This document shows positions 12,549-25,373 of a stretch of 64,000 bases of DNA, piece by piece. Within the stretch, counting starts at the first letter, position 1. Each line of letters opens with the position of its first letter. The DNA comes from Monarcha castaneiventris obscurior (lineage: Eukaryota; Chordata; Aves; Passeriformes; Monarchidae): positions 7,750,001-7,814,000 of the forward strand of contig JAMPIT010000174.1 of the NCBI GenBank assembly GCA_026261815.1, written 5' to 3'. The notes beneath the pieces are model-generated. The model saw only the letters and a program-made list of their open reading frames with translations, had not been told where the DNA came from and did not search any database. The position numbers and the translations under genes are program-made.

Positions 12549-14768
12549 CCCACCAGCATGCTTAAAATATGAGTGAAAATCCTATGAGAAAAGAAACCCA
12601 GGAAGGGAATAAGTGAATTCTGCCTCTCCATACCAGGCAACTCCACAAGACCCATGTGGGTAAGTACATTTCAAGTTGCTGTGATTGGTCTCACCTTCAT
12701 AAGATTTACATCCACTAACATTAAAAGAACTATATAAACACAGGAAAACATCACATTTGCCATAGTAGTCTTTTTTTAACAGAGACTGTGAAAACAACAT
12801 TCGTAATTCCGATCTGTCATCTGCCACACGGAGCAAGAGTTTGACAACAGAGGAGTCACAAAGCATTCGCAGTAGCAGAGCTGTCCTCATCAGCCAGCTG
12901 CACCAGGAGCAGGCTTGACTTCCAGAGAAGGCAAACCAGGAGCAGCTGCTTTCCCCCAGCAAGCACAGAAGGGGTGATTCTGCTCCTGACCCATTTGAAC
13001 TGCACACTTCAACATTTCTACCATGGATTTCTAAACAGCCACATCCAGTGGGGTTCTGATCCTAGCAGGTACCTCGGGAGGTCACTTAGGAACGACACAC
13101 ACAGCTTGCAGATTTGCCACTTGCAGCTGCCACAAGCTACGGAAAAAGGCGGAATATTTAGACTACACAAAACCAAAGCTGAGCTGGAATATAAATATCA
13201 AATGAAACGCTTACATGTTGCTGAACATGCTGCCTAACATCAGAAACACGAGACAACAGCAGAAAGCCATGCAACGCATTTTGGCAGAAGCACGCAAACA
13301 TTTCACAGCTTGTCCCCTGGATGCCATGCTCACACTTACGTTAGTCTGTGTCATACTACCTTAACTTGTTTTAAGCATTTCCATCATCTGTGAGGTAGGG
13401 AGGGAAAAACAGAATAGTTAAGGTATAATCAAGTGAGATCTTGCACAATTTGTAAACAATCTCATTATTGGCTGTAGTGTGGAGAGTGTGAATGGTTCAG
13501 GCTTCTGTCTCAACTTATCCAGGCAGGGAACTTTCTGAAAGCCAGATAAGTGATTCAATGGATTACTAAGGAGGTAGATGAAAAAGACTGGGATTAACAG
13601 AGAAGGAAATAGTGACAGAACATAAATAAACACATAAACAAGTGAAGAAGTTTGGTGCTGGTAAGATGAAATTTTTTGCATGTCAGAATCAAAACACCCA
13701 GTAATACCTTTTGATCAGTGAGCAATTTTAAACACTATGTTAATCTGGCTATTTCAAAAATATTTGAATAAAAATGCAAAATTAAAAAACAAACACCTAC
13801 AAATCATTTCCATGAATTAGACCAAAGATAAAATGGTATCAGTTATCATCTCAATATGGACAGATCTGCACAGGTGTTTCTTCTAGGTGAGAAATTACAG
13901 TAATAAAATAAAAATGATACATTAAGATCTTGTTGATACATTGCTCCTCATTTTTGATTATACTTCCAAAATCATAGGTACCGTTTGAAAGACCCAGCCT
14001 ACCAAATCCTTTTATGCACAAACTTTCCTATTGTCTTAGAATTTAAGGTTAGACATGCAATGTGCTTTTAATTGTGCACCCACAGAAGCCTTCTCTGGTG
14101 TGATCTTGTGCCCATGCTACCTTGAGAAAGACGAGGGGAACCTAACAATACTTTGGATCTCGAAGTATCTTCAGTCATCTCCTGTAATTACCCCTGTAAT
14201 TTACAGTGAATTTACAGTACTTTGCACACTGCATAAACCTTTCATGTCTGATAAGACAGATACTAAGTCATCTGAAATCTAGAGGATTTGTATCAAGAAA
14301 AAAAGTGCTTGCACATCTTTACACTACTGAACAGCTGAAAATCCGTAACAAGATGGAGGAAACAATTATCTCCTGAGAGAGTGGCAGAGTAATCAATTAC
14401 CCTAAATTTCTGCTATTCAAGGGGAGCCTAAAAGGAGATACTAAAATAGATAGAATTTGAGACACTATTTCAAAACAGTAATTTCTTAACTAAGAACACA
14501 GACCAATGGTTCCACCATCACTTGAAAACTGTTTTGAAAAGAATTTTAGGACTTTACTGTGGATTTCACATATAAATCACAAAGAGCCAAACTACCACCA
14601 GAGTTGTATTTTCTAGCTGGGCCTAATGTAGAAGAACTGCAAAATACAGCAGAGAAATTAAGTACAGTACCTGGAAATATCTAAATGCACTGTTTATGTG
14701 ATTGGCATGTCCCCGCTGAAAATAATTAATATATTGACTTTTCTGAAGATTCACAGTAGGCAGTAAGG

Positions 14769-14798
14769 AAAAAAAAAATCTGTGTATGTGTGTATGTG
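14769..14798. repeat. A-run followed by TGTGTATG microsatellite
   Basis: Ten A, then TC, then two copies of a TGTGTATG-type unit. Confidence 0.8.
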
Positions 14799-17700
14799 CT
14801 ATTTTTTGGAAAAAGAATTTGATTTCTGTCTTTCTTGGAAGCTGTGACTGTTTGTACACTGGTACTGGAGTGCCTCCATTGGCTTATCTCTACCATTATT
14901 TCAGCAATGAAAAATAGAACAAATAGAGATGCTGAAGGATACACTGGATGAGTACTGAGATACAATGCAAGGCAGCTGTCTCATTTATAATGCTGGGGAA
15001 AAATGAGGTAAAGTAGCTTATTAAGCAAGTAATAGTGATACCATTTTCCTATATTCCTATTTTATTTTGATCCTTCTGCACTGTGAGAGCAAATGAACAG
15101 GAATTTGTAGCGATGTAATCATGCTTGGCTCCCTGCCTCCTCTGGCACATCCTGGTTAAGTGGAACTGATGCTGTTTTGTGCAGATTAGGTGGCAGCCGT
15201 TACAATTCAGAAGCATTACACCAATTGGATACACTTGGGAAATATCCTAGGAAAACCAGTTCTTCATTCAAGCACTGAGGAAGGTTCCCATGCACCTCAT
15301 GCTCTCCCTTTCCCCAGACACTTGAGCTTTCCCTGGGGTCACCCAAGGATGTCCCTGCCTGTCCGGCCCTGCAGGACACACAGTCTGTGCTGCCACCTAA
15401 GGACATGGGATGTGCAGTCCCTTCCCTTCCCTGGAATGCCATGGAGAACACTCAGAGGATTTTAGGCACTTATTCCTGTCCCAAGGGCCTTGTTTAAAGT
15501 TCACCATCCCATGGAGATGAAGGCTTGGTTATCACCCAGTTAACATAAAAAATATGTAAGTAGAGTCCATCTCATGGCTCAAGTGTCCTGGGGGATCTGC
15601 ACAGGTTTGTTGTCCTGGGCAACATCTCCTGTCCCCTGGAGCCTCTTCTGCCATCCTCTTAGTTAACTCAATTACTGTTTCCCCTCCACACATACATCTC
15701 ATGTAGCTACCGTAGGAATTATTTCTGGCACTTAACTTGTTAATGAACAATGTTTTCCTTTGGTTGGAGGTAAAACTTTTGTCCTTCCTTGAGTTCCTCC
15801 TTGGCATCTTTCATTGAGGGATGTCCCTTTCACTGAGCCTTTCTTTCTGCATCAGTCTGTACCTCAAAATACACACACAATATAGGTTTCTAAGCAGCTT
15901 AAGAATATATAGCACGTCTGTCTCCTGAGCAGGCCCAGCCATGGGAATGACCCAGCTCTTGGTGGTGAACTGCAAAGACTAATCCCCTGTCTTTCCTCTG
16001 CTGAACCATGATGATGCATGTGAGATACTGGCAGGCTTGTGGCCACCTGGGGATGTGCCCACATCCTTGTTTCAGTTGGGATTGGGAGAATGTTTCTGAA
16101 GTGAATTTCCCAGTTACTGTGCTTGTTCCAGCTGCTAATGGGCAACTGCGTGGCCAAGCAGGAGCTTGGCTGGAATAACATCGTCTCTCCACCATGCTGC
16201 TGGCACGGATTTCGGGCCCCCAGCACAAGCTGTTTCCTCCTGCAGTGCTGCTCCTATTGCTAATGTAGACATTGCCTGACTGAATCCTGCTGACTTGATT
16301 GATTCCATTTAAATCAATGTGATTGTTTGTATGAACAAAGTTGATAGAACTGGTCGTAAGTGTCATTTACTCCACCATGCTATTTGGCATGTAAATCAGC
16401 TGTTTGGGGCAGTGGTAACTGTTTTGTTACCACGGTGACTTTTAGGGAAATCTGTTAAAGAAAATAAAAAAAGTCGATATTTGCAGAGAAATAACTGATA
16501 TTAGCACTTGACTGGCCTTATTTAGATGTATAGAGCAGGCTTGCTCGGGAGGTAGTTTAAAGAGATTTTTCTCTTTTGGGATCCTTGAAATAATCAAGTT
16601 CATTGTAAAGCCTTTCTTCCAAAATATCATACACATTGATGAATTATGTATTTGGTTACATAGTTTTAAATCTGAGTATGGATGTTGGTACCCAGTGATA
16701 AAATATTCTTTTAGCTTTTTTTAATGGCTACAGTAAAATTCTGCATGATGTATATCACAAGTAGTAATTTTCAGCTACAAATATTGATGACATCTTGCCT
16801 ATGGTAATGAACAGGTTTTAATACTACAGTAAAGCATGTTCTTTCTTCTTAATTAGTCTCCATTGATTAAACATGCAGATTATTTACAAAAAGCCTAACA
16901 CAATGGAAAGGAAGAATAACTAATGCAATGGCTGTATTCCCAGGGTCACATACAATTCATCTTTACTAAGGTAGCTGAGCCTCTGTAATCGCACGGCATT
17001 TATGAAATAATAGGGAGGAAGCTTTAGGTTAAGCATATTTAGTATTAAAAGTATTTGTTTAATTTGTTTCTTAAGATGAAATTCTCCTATTCTTGGGGGA
17101 AAATTAAAGTGCTCGATGAGTTAAAGCCACAGACATCTTGCAGTAAGATATAAGAAGCCTTGTCAGATCACTAACAGAAACAATCTTTATGATGCTGAGA
17201 TTTTGTAGCTTATAATTCAACATCACTGTCCAGCCTCTGTAACCTGTATCATCCTCACATGCCATATTTTATACATCTCAGCAATTAGTGAAGCATACAG
17301 GGCACATTTAGAAGGCGGCTTTCTGTCAGGAGCTGATGATGTAGTGACTCAGCAAGGCATCAGAAAGCTTTGCTTGTGCTAAGGCTTTGTGCACCTCCGG
17401 GGGGGCTGGACCTGCCAAACTAATACAAGGGGCTATTTTTGTAACATCCAGAAAGTTTCTGCTGTACATCAAAGTGCACTAGCTGCTTATTTTAGGTGAC
17501 AGCAACTCTTATATTTGTCTCAAACAATACAGTCCTTAGCACTTTTTTGGTATGTACCTCTCCAAAAAAGAAAATTTCCTGTGAAGCATTTCATTGAAGA
17601 AGGGCTTCCAATTTGAGATCATCAGAGACATTTTCATCCTGTGCTTCAAACATTCCAGTAAATTAACAGCCCACATACCAAAGCTAAGAGGAAGTCATGG

Positions 17701-17953
17701 CATACTGGGGAGTACTCTGAGCATGTAATTTGGGATAACATGAACATCTGGATTTGTGCCCTGCTCTTGAGCTGAGCTGGGATTTGGCCCCAGGCAGTAC
17801 CAAGAACCTCTTGAAAAGAGGCTCCTCCAGTTGGTCTGGTCATCTATTTGCTGTCTTGAGTTTTTTCTCCCAGAAACCAAAATCTCACCCTCCTTCCCAG
17901 ACACTCACTTGTTTCTATTCTTGAAAATAACTTGCCTGAAAGCTGCTCCTTTC

Positions 17954-17999
17954 CCACATTCATGTGATCCAGCATTGATGCTGGATCACGTGAATGTGG
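17954..17999. repeat. Near-perfect inverted repeat, 22-nt arms, 2-nt loop
   Basis: The arms are 17954-17975 and 17978-17999, separated by TG. All 22 positions pair, 21 by Watson-Crick and one as T.G (17963 with 17990). The right arm contains the palindrome TCACGTGA at 17986-17993; the left arm has TCATGTGA there. Pairing fails just outside both arms. No repeat family is recognised around it. Confidence 0.95.
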
Positions 18000-20900
18000 C
18001 AGGCATAGCCTTCCACAAGCAGAGGGGCTGTGAGTTACCTTCACGGGGCTGCTCTTAAATCTGGCCATGGTGTTTGGAGAATTAGTCTGAGCATTTTGCC
18101 CTGACTTTTGTCTCTTTCCTTGTGCCTGACCTAATGGGATCCTGACTACAGAAGTGTGAAGCAGTGGAAGATGTGAGGTCACAGATGTGTCCCCAAGATC
18201 AGAATCAAGAACTTCAAGCTAGTTCTAGAGAGATAATGGAAATTACCTCTGAAACCAGGTAATTTCAAGAAAGATGTCATCATTAAGATTTGGCTTTCAC
18301 AATGTGCCCTTTGTTTGTGTAAATCTCAGAAGGGTATTGTCAAAGAGGTTGCTATTACAAACTCTAATGGCACAGTGAAGTGACTTGGAAAAGGTGACAT
18401 CAGAGTCAACAAAGGCACTGAAATTGGAGTGACCTTTTCTGAGTCATGGCCTGACTCAGCTCTCCTTGCTCCCGCTGCTCCAATACCACTGGAGCTGCCC
18501 TCCCTGCTCCTTTTTGCTGTTGCTTTTTTGTGGTCCCCTCCCAGCTGCCCATCCCTGCTCACCAAAGCACTTACCAAAGTCCCTTAGCTGGCATGTGCTC
18601 CCGGGTTTGCTTGGCAAAATGCAGCTACATTTGGACTTTTTAAATGGGGATGGACTAATTGCATGCTTAAAAGCTTTGCTGGGTGGAGACCTGGACTCTA
18701 GAGCCAAACCCACCTTCACTGCTGGAGCCTGCAAGGAGGAGGAGACATTTTTCTCCTTCTCACGTGCTGGGAAAGGGGTGAGGAAGAGAAGAGAGAGCCC
18801 TGCCTTGGTTTCTGCAGTTCACTGCTGTCAGTAAAGCACTGGGGAATGAGGCTCTGAGCACCTGCCCAGAACCCAGAGCATCCTGGGGAGAGCTAATAGC
18901 AAGGCTGAGCTGAGAAGTAGGTCTGTCATATTTTTTAATATAAACATTTGGGGAAAAGTTTTCCTCATTGACTTTTGAAAAAAGAAACACCTAAAAGCCC
19001 AACAACAAATTTTATGCAGGCAGCTATTAACAGTAGTGTAAATATTAGTTTTATACTAGAATAACTAGTAGTTATATTAATGCTTGCCCATATAGAAAGC
19101 ATTTTGGGGTTTTTAGTAGGAACTGGGTATTAGTAATAATAATATTTTCATTTCAGTAGCTCTTTTGTGTGCAAAACATGTCAATGATTGTATCTAAGTC
19201 ACACAACGCAGGGGTGCTGGAACCTCATTTACCTAAGCTATTTAAAAGCATCCTGTTGTGCCTGTTATTATAAGAACAGAGCATTTAACACCCTATTGAA
19301 AATAAAAACCATTTTTTTTTTGTGTTTTCCCAACTGAATCTTATTTCCACTGTTTTCTCAGAGAAGCAACAAAGTGTGGGCTTAATCTGCTTAATTGCAC
19401 CTTCAGTTTTCATCCCTTTATGCTATTACCATCAATGCATGATTTTTAGAAGTCCATTCCTGAAGTCATTTCACCCATCAAAAGGTTTGGGTTTGCTTCT
19501 GAGGTGTATGTCTTATATAGTAAACTTCCCTGCAGTATAAAGGACAAAGATTTCTTTTCTGAACCACTACAGTCAACAGGAATTTCAATATCCTATATCC
19601 ATGGCAGTTGGGTGAGGTCTCTTTTAGTTTCTTTCCATTTTAGGTTGCTGCTTTTGTTTTGGGTCTCACTAGACTCTCAGCATGGCAGTGTGAGCTGAAA
19701 GTTCTCACCATGGCAGCTGTAAGAACCATTGATTTTTTTTGTTCAGTAGCAGAAATGGAAAAAAAAGATTTCTGTCAACCTTTTGAAATGCGATTCTGAA
19801 AAAATTAATTTCAGATCAGCAAAATACACGATTTGAGGGACATGGTATAAAAGCAGAGGAAAAAAGCCTGGCATCACAAAGTGGAAGAACAAGGTATGGC
19901 AGCTATTCTTCCCTGACCTGGTGTTCAAAGGAAGACGTTCACTGAGGTCAAAACCCACTCTACTACATGCAGAGATTTGAGCCAAAGCCCTTCTTTTACT
20001 AGAGATGTTCTCTAGCTCCAGTCAGAGGTCACCTGAAATAAGATGTTCTCCAGCTCTCCTGTTGTGACTATTTTACTTTTCATTGCAACTGTACAAATGC
20101 TCAGCAGCTGAGCAGAGCAGAGCATGTATTTGAGTGAGTTTTCTGCCTGGTACAACCTTTGGTTGAGACACAGCATCATCAGGTTTTAGCTTGGTGGCAA
20201 AGGCCAGTGAAGCCATTTACATTGAATTAGATCACACGGAAAGAACAGGTTTCAGACACATTCCCAAGAACTTCCTGTCAGTGTGATGGATGAGCAGCAG
20301 CTGCCCTGGAGCAGGGGAGTAGGGGCTCCTGTCTCCCAGGCAAGGGAGGGCTGGACCCACTATTGCTGAATTTGACACAAGTTCATAAAGAATTGTTATG
20401 ATCCAAAATTGCATTTTTTAATTAATAAAAGAATGAAAAATGCTGTTTCCAAATGCTTCTCACCCCTTCTGAGCGTCAATCATGCTCATTGAAAATCCCA
20501 CTTTCCGTGACAGCCCATGCAGCCCATATGATCTCTACCTGCACACATGGGAGGGCTGCTGGTGAATCCTTGTGAATCATTCAGCTCAAGGAACGTGGTG
20601 GTCAAGACAATAACATGATCTCAACTGACTTCCTTCAATTTCCTGGTCTCTCTGTCAAACAGCTCTAACCTGAAGGATCTTCACATTGGTGTTATTTTAT
20701 TAATCTCACCGGTTTAGATTCAAAAGTCCCAAGGTAGTATGACAGCTCTCTTGTACATATTATTATTTTTGTATCTAAATCTTCTTTAAATATTGGGCAG
20801 ACTCTCTTTTCATAGCTGAGTAGTTATTTCAGTAAGTGTGGCAGTTGATTTACAGTTGGTACTGTGTGCACTTTCTGTAGTGAAGCATAAAATTGAAAGG

Positions 20901-23900
20901 CTTATGTCAAATTCATTCATACATGGACACGCTCAAGAACAAATTAATTTTAAAGCACTCACAGGGTATATAATGTTTCTATGTCATGCTTTACAAATCT
21001 ATAAAGTAATTTATAACATAAAGCCTACTTCAGAAGAGAGCTGTAGTAGAACAGATAGCAGAGTGATTTCAATCTAAAATATCCCAGTGCTACATTCCCC
21101 CAGATATCTGCAATTCAGATCTGATAGCAACCACGAGTAATCAGTTTCTAAAGCAAAATTATTATACAAGGAAAGGCTCTTAGTGCAATGTCCTCTTGCA
21201 AAACCAGGCTATTCTAGGACAAATTAGGTTTTCTAACCATCAGTATGCAGCACACTAGATAAGGTGTCAGATTCAGATCTCAAACTAGTATAAACTGGAA
21301 ATCACAGTCATGAAGGATCAAGATAAACCCTTAAAGAGGAATATTGGATAAATCTCATGTGTAACTGCAACACCAGGGCCCTTGTAATTAACATCAAGGG
21401 CATTTTCACCCCATGAGAACAGACACCTTCAAGCTGACACTACTGTTGCTGTCCTTCTCTTCTGCATGGCACAGCCCACGGATGGTACCTCTGCACAGGG
21501 CAAGTGTCTTCCCTGTGCCATTCGAGCACAGGTTCTTTGAACATCCTTCCAGTGCTTTGTATTTTGAAGAACCTCCAGATTCTTTCTGCTTTCTCTGGCA
21601 GAAGCTGGAGCTGCCAGCACTGTTCAGCACCAGCCTCTTGCTGCATGGGACCAAGGGAACCAGAAAACAAGAGAAGAGCACCTCTCTCTGACCACAGCCA
21701 AGCTCCTTCTCTGCTTGCAGCAACATCACGCCTGTAAATTCCCCCACGCTGAGCACTTATCATTAGCAAATGTGGTATGCAATCATCAGAAACAGTCAAA
21801 GACAAGCAGTCACCCAAATTCAACCCTGAGGTGAGCAGCTACAGCTGTGCCCAAATTGCAGGCTGGCATGGACATGAATGAGTGCTGAGTCTAAGGAGCT
21901 GGCACGAGCCAGCTGGTGTGTCACAGCTACTCCTGCTCCCTCCCTGCATTTTTTTTCCAGGGGCATTCCCGCTCTCTGCAAGCAGCAACTTAATATACTA
22001 ACAGCATAAGGAGTAAAATATACAGCAATGGCTGTGAACTGCTGCCGTGCTCCTCTTCCCACTATTCATCCCACTTGGCATGTGTGTTGCGCCTGGGTAG
22101 CTAACTCTGTAATTTGGACACAAGTAGTGTGTTCCCTCATCTCCTCAGGAGAAACAGAGATATAATCAGAATTTAGAGTGGCTTCTAAAAGGTGCATATT
22201 TCAAAGGTAAAATTGCAACATAAAGCATTCAGAGAAACTATAACCCAAGTACCACCTGTGTGCAGAAGGGGGAAGGAAAATATCATTCTTTGTTACAACC
22301 AGTGGAGGCAGACAAAAGAGTCTAACTCAAAGCAGCTGTATCTACTCCTTGCTTCAGAGAGAGGAAGCCCTGGTTGCAGTCCCCTCATGCAGTGAACTTT
22401 GAGATATTTATAAAAAGTGGAACAGCTTCCACAGTGCAGGGCAAAAAAGGTGACCCCAGCACAGCTGGGGTGGTAACCAGTCAGTACAGCACAGCCGCAG
22501 CAATGTGGGAAGAAGCCCTGGCTTACAGGGCAATGGGATCATCCTTCAACACAGCCCCCCAGGCTGGGGATCAGCACGGAGCTGGGTGGGGCGATGGTCT
22601 CACGGGATGGAAGAGCTGAGCCCTGCCCTTGGCTTCTCCTAAGTGCTGGGACCCTGTTTCTCAAAAATACCTAAGGACATTGGGTGCATTAAACTTCTCA
22701 GCCCAGGAATTGGTTTTGTTGGACATTCTCTTTCTGAAAGTCAGTTCAAACTGACTCCTTGGAAAAGGAGACTGCCAGTCTCCTGTACTGCATTCCTCCT
22801 CACAGCCGCTACATTGCTGACGCATGTGGAGGAATAAAAGCCCTTATTCCAGCAGGAAAGGCTGAAAAAGGAAGAACTATTAGTCTGAAATTCTGCTATG
22901 AAAGAGGAAGATTTCAAAGGAACCCGAAGAAAACTTGCATCCAGCTCAGTGGGAATGCCTTAGGTGTAGACTTCACCTATTTCTTTGCAGCAAGCCAGTT
23001 AGTTCTGCAACCTTATCAACTGCTTTAAACAGAGGGACTCCTAAGATTTTCTTTATCATAAGAAGGCAACAGCTGACAGCCAGGAAGCACAAGAGCAGTG
23101 GGGTGCTGGAGGAGCCCTCCCCCAGCCCCAGACAGCCACTGCCCCAGTGCAGCAGGGAGGCAGCTGCACGAGTGCCATTTGCTGAGTGCTTTGCACACTC
23201 CTGTTTTCAGTCACTAATAAATACCCCCGATGTTAATAATTTGCACTGGAATGTTCTGTGACTTCTTTATGCCTCAGGTTGCACTTTTTTATTTAAAGTT
23301 TCAGCACAGCAGTTCAGCAGTTTTTGAGAACCTGTATCATTGCCTAAGGAGTTCCTGACTCCAAGAGGAGACAATATTCATCAGCTTTCCTGTGGCTGTC
23401 ACAGTAGTATTGAAATATTAAATAAATGGTATTTGGGTTGAGTTTTTTTAGATTTTTATTGTGAAAATCAGTCATAAAATTCTTGACAATTAGATGTCAG
23501 TGTAGACCTATCCCACCATTGCTGTGCAAGTGCAGAGTGCTCCGGAGTGTTGGATTCACAAGGTGTTGGTAGTGTGAAGCCATGGTGCTGTAGCACCCAC
23601 CTCTCAGGGATTTAGCCCCCCTAGAGCAGTCACAAAGCAGGATGTATGCAGGGAGCTTGCAGCTTGAGGAGAGAGATGGGTTCCTAAGTTTGGGATCCAG
23701 GAAAGCCGATACAATGCAGAAAGTCCGTCTTAGAAAATGTAAAGGCCAGGATGCATTTGAAACGAAAGCCTGCTGAGCTTCTTCTACTCGAGAGCATTTC
23801 TATGGACCCCTGCTGTGTCCTAGTCTTGTATTCCCGGAAGACAGTTATTGCTTGTCCTCCCTTCTACTGTATTAAATCTTTCCAGGTGGCTGTCACTATG

Positions 23901-25099
23901 AAAAGCCTGCTGGGACTACCCTGGACACCTCTGCAGTGCCAGGAGGGGATGAAGTCTTGATCTCTGTCTGTGGTGGGTACTCATTCCTAGCCAAGATTGT
24001 CTCCTTTGATGATGTACTGTCTAAGATTTTGGGTAGGAGGGAACACTCCATGGAGATCACCTGGAGATGTCCAGGCCTAAATAAAAATCTCCTACAGGTA
24101 GGTCCTCTGTCTGTGTGGACAAGGGAATTATTGAGTAAATGTCTGTATAAATGCCAGAAAAATGCTGATTAACAAATTACATTTGTTTCTCTCAAAGACT
24201 GCCATCACTTTCTCAATGAATTGATGTGAAAGGGTTTCTCTTTTGAACTGGCTTTTTAATTGTGCTGCTAAGGAGGCAGGTAGGGTGCCAGGGTAAATAA
24301 GCACTTGCAGGGCTCTCTGAGATTATGGCTGGAGATTGCCTCCAGCTGCCAAATGAACACAGTGAGAGTGAAGCCCGCAGTGTAGACAAACATTCTGCTA
24401 CTGCCCCAGATTTCAAGTTAGCTTATATAAAGTGTGGGCTTACGCAATACATATGCAATACAAAAGACTTTTTAAGATGTTTGACTTGATATTCCAAGGC
24501 ATAACATTAGCATAATGCAGGTTTAATAAAGCACACAGGAAACAAAAATGAAGAACTGCTTTCCCTGAGCACAATTTGGCAATAAGCCATCACCATTAAA
24601 CAGGGGGGTTCCTACCAGGGATGTATAGAGACTGTTCCTAGACCTAAAACTGCTCATCAGCAGTGCAGATGCTACATTGGACCATGGCTGATAAAATCTG
24701 CAGCTTGCACAAGAATCAATGTTATGTTTAAAAGATGAAGAGAAGGCAGTGATGCGAGACCTGTTGCTTGGTCAGACAAATCCACTGTTTTTAAGCCAAA
24801 TAGAGAGTTAAACTCCACAGAAAAAGAAATAGTAGTGGCTCCAGTTAAGTGCTGTTTTTTCTCTAAAGGATTTAGAGGCCAAACAAGTAAGACAACAACT
24901 CAAGTCCTCTAATAACTCAGAAGGCTAATGAGACCTTGACTGGCTAAACAGGGGATGCTGAGATGGAGGCAGGAGCTGAGGCTAACAGTGCTATCTGAGG
25001 TCTTAGTATCCACTGAGGATGCTGAAAAACTGGGAAAGAGGCAGAGAAGAACTGCAAAAGTGGGCCAAGGACTACAGAAAGCACCTAATGGGTTGAGAG

Positions 25100-25373
25100 A
25101 GGTTCAACAAACACTGTCTGTCTAGCTTACAAAAAAGACTGAAAAGTCTTGATTACAGAGAATAACTCTTCACAGAGAAAAATTAGCTCTTTATTTTGGT
25201 GGAAAAGGATGAATGGTTAAAAGGTGAAGCCAAATATATCTGGAGTGGAAATCAGGCAAAACGTGTTAATCATGAGGGTTTGAAACAAGCTGCTGAGGTA
25301 AGACAAGGAGTCTGCAGTGCTTGATGAAGATGTCCCAATGCTTTTCTGAGAGAAGATTTTCTTGCACACATGC
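25100..25373 (+). mobile_element. Possible ancient CR1-like 3' relic
   Basis: Blocks such as 'gggttgagagaggttcaacaaac', 'ggatgaatggttaaaaggtgaagcc', 'tggagtggaaatcaggcaaaacg' and 'gaaacaagctgctgaggta' follow the order of the 3' coding end of ancient amniote CR1 elements. Similarity is weak and there is no recognisable tail, so unrelated sequence is possible. Confidence 0.4.

Larger units (their letters stand above)
12549..25099. other. Long non-coding stretch, no gene recognised
   Basis: No coding exon or interspersed repeat was recognised in about 12.5 kb. Two sub-regions are AT-rich and plain (13680-14960 and 16640-17300). The strong inverted repeat at 17954-17999 lies here. Small hairpins at 18239-18266, 22739-22756 and 22767-22783 are near chance. 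The largest open frames (127 codons minus near 21440-21823; 155 codons minus near 15899-16366) have no domain I recognise. Confidence 0.6.

Noticed and set aside
14926..14965. SQYSS in one minus-strand frame, considered as the LHFPL3 terminal exon
   Set aside because: The residues before it and the end do not match the expected tail, there is no stop at the right place, and no acceptor fits phase 1.
18239..18266. 10-bp perfect stem with an 8-nt loop
   Set aside because: Allowing for varied loop sizes, about one such stem is expected in 64 kb by chance.
22739..22783. Two neighbouring small hairpins (8-bp and 7-bp arms)
   Set aside because: Each is at chance level. Their closeness is mildly curious but no gene or element goes with them.
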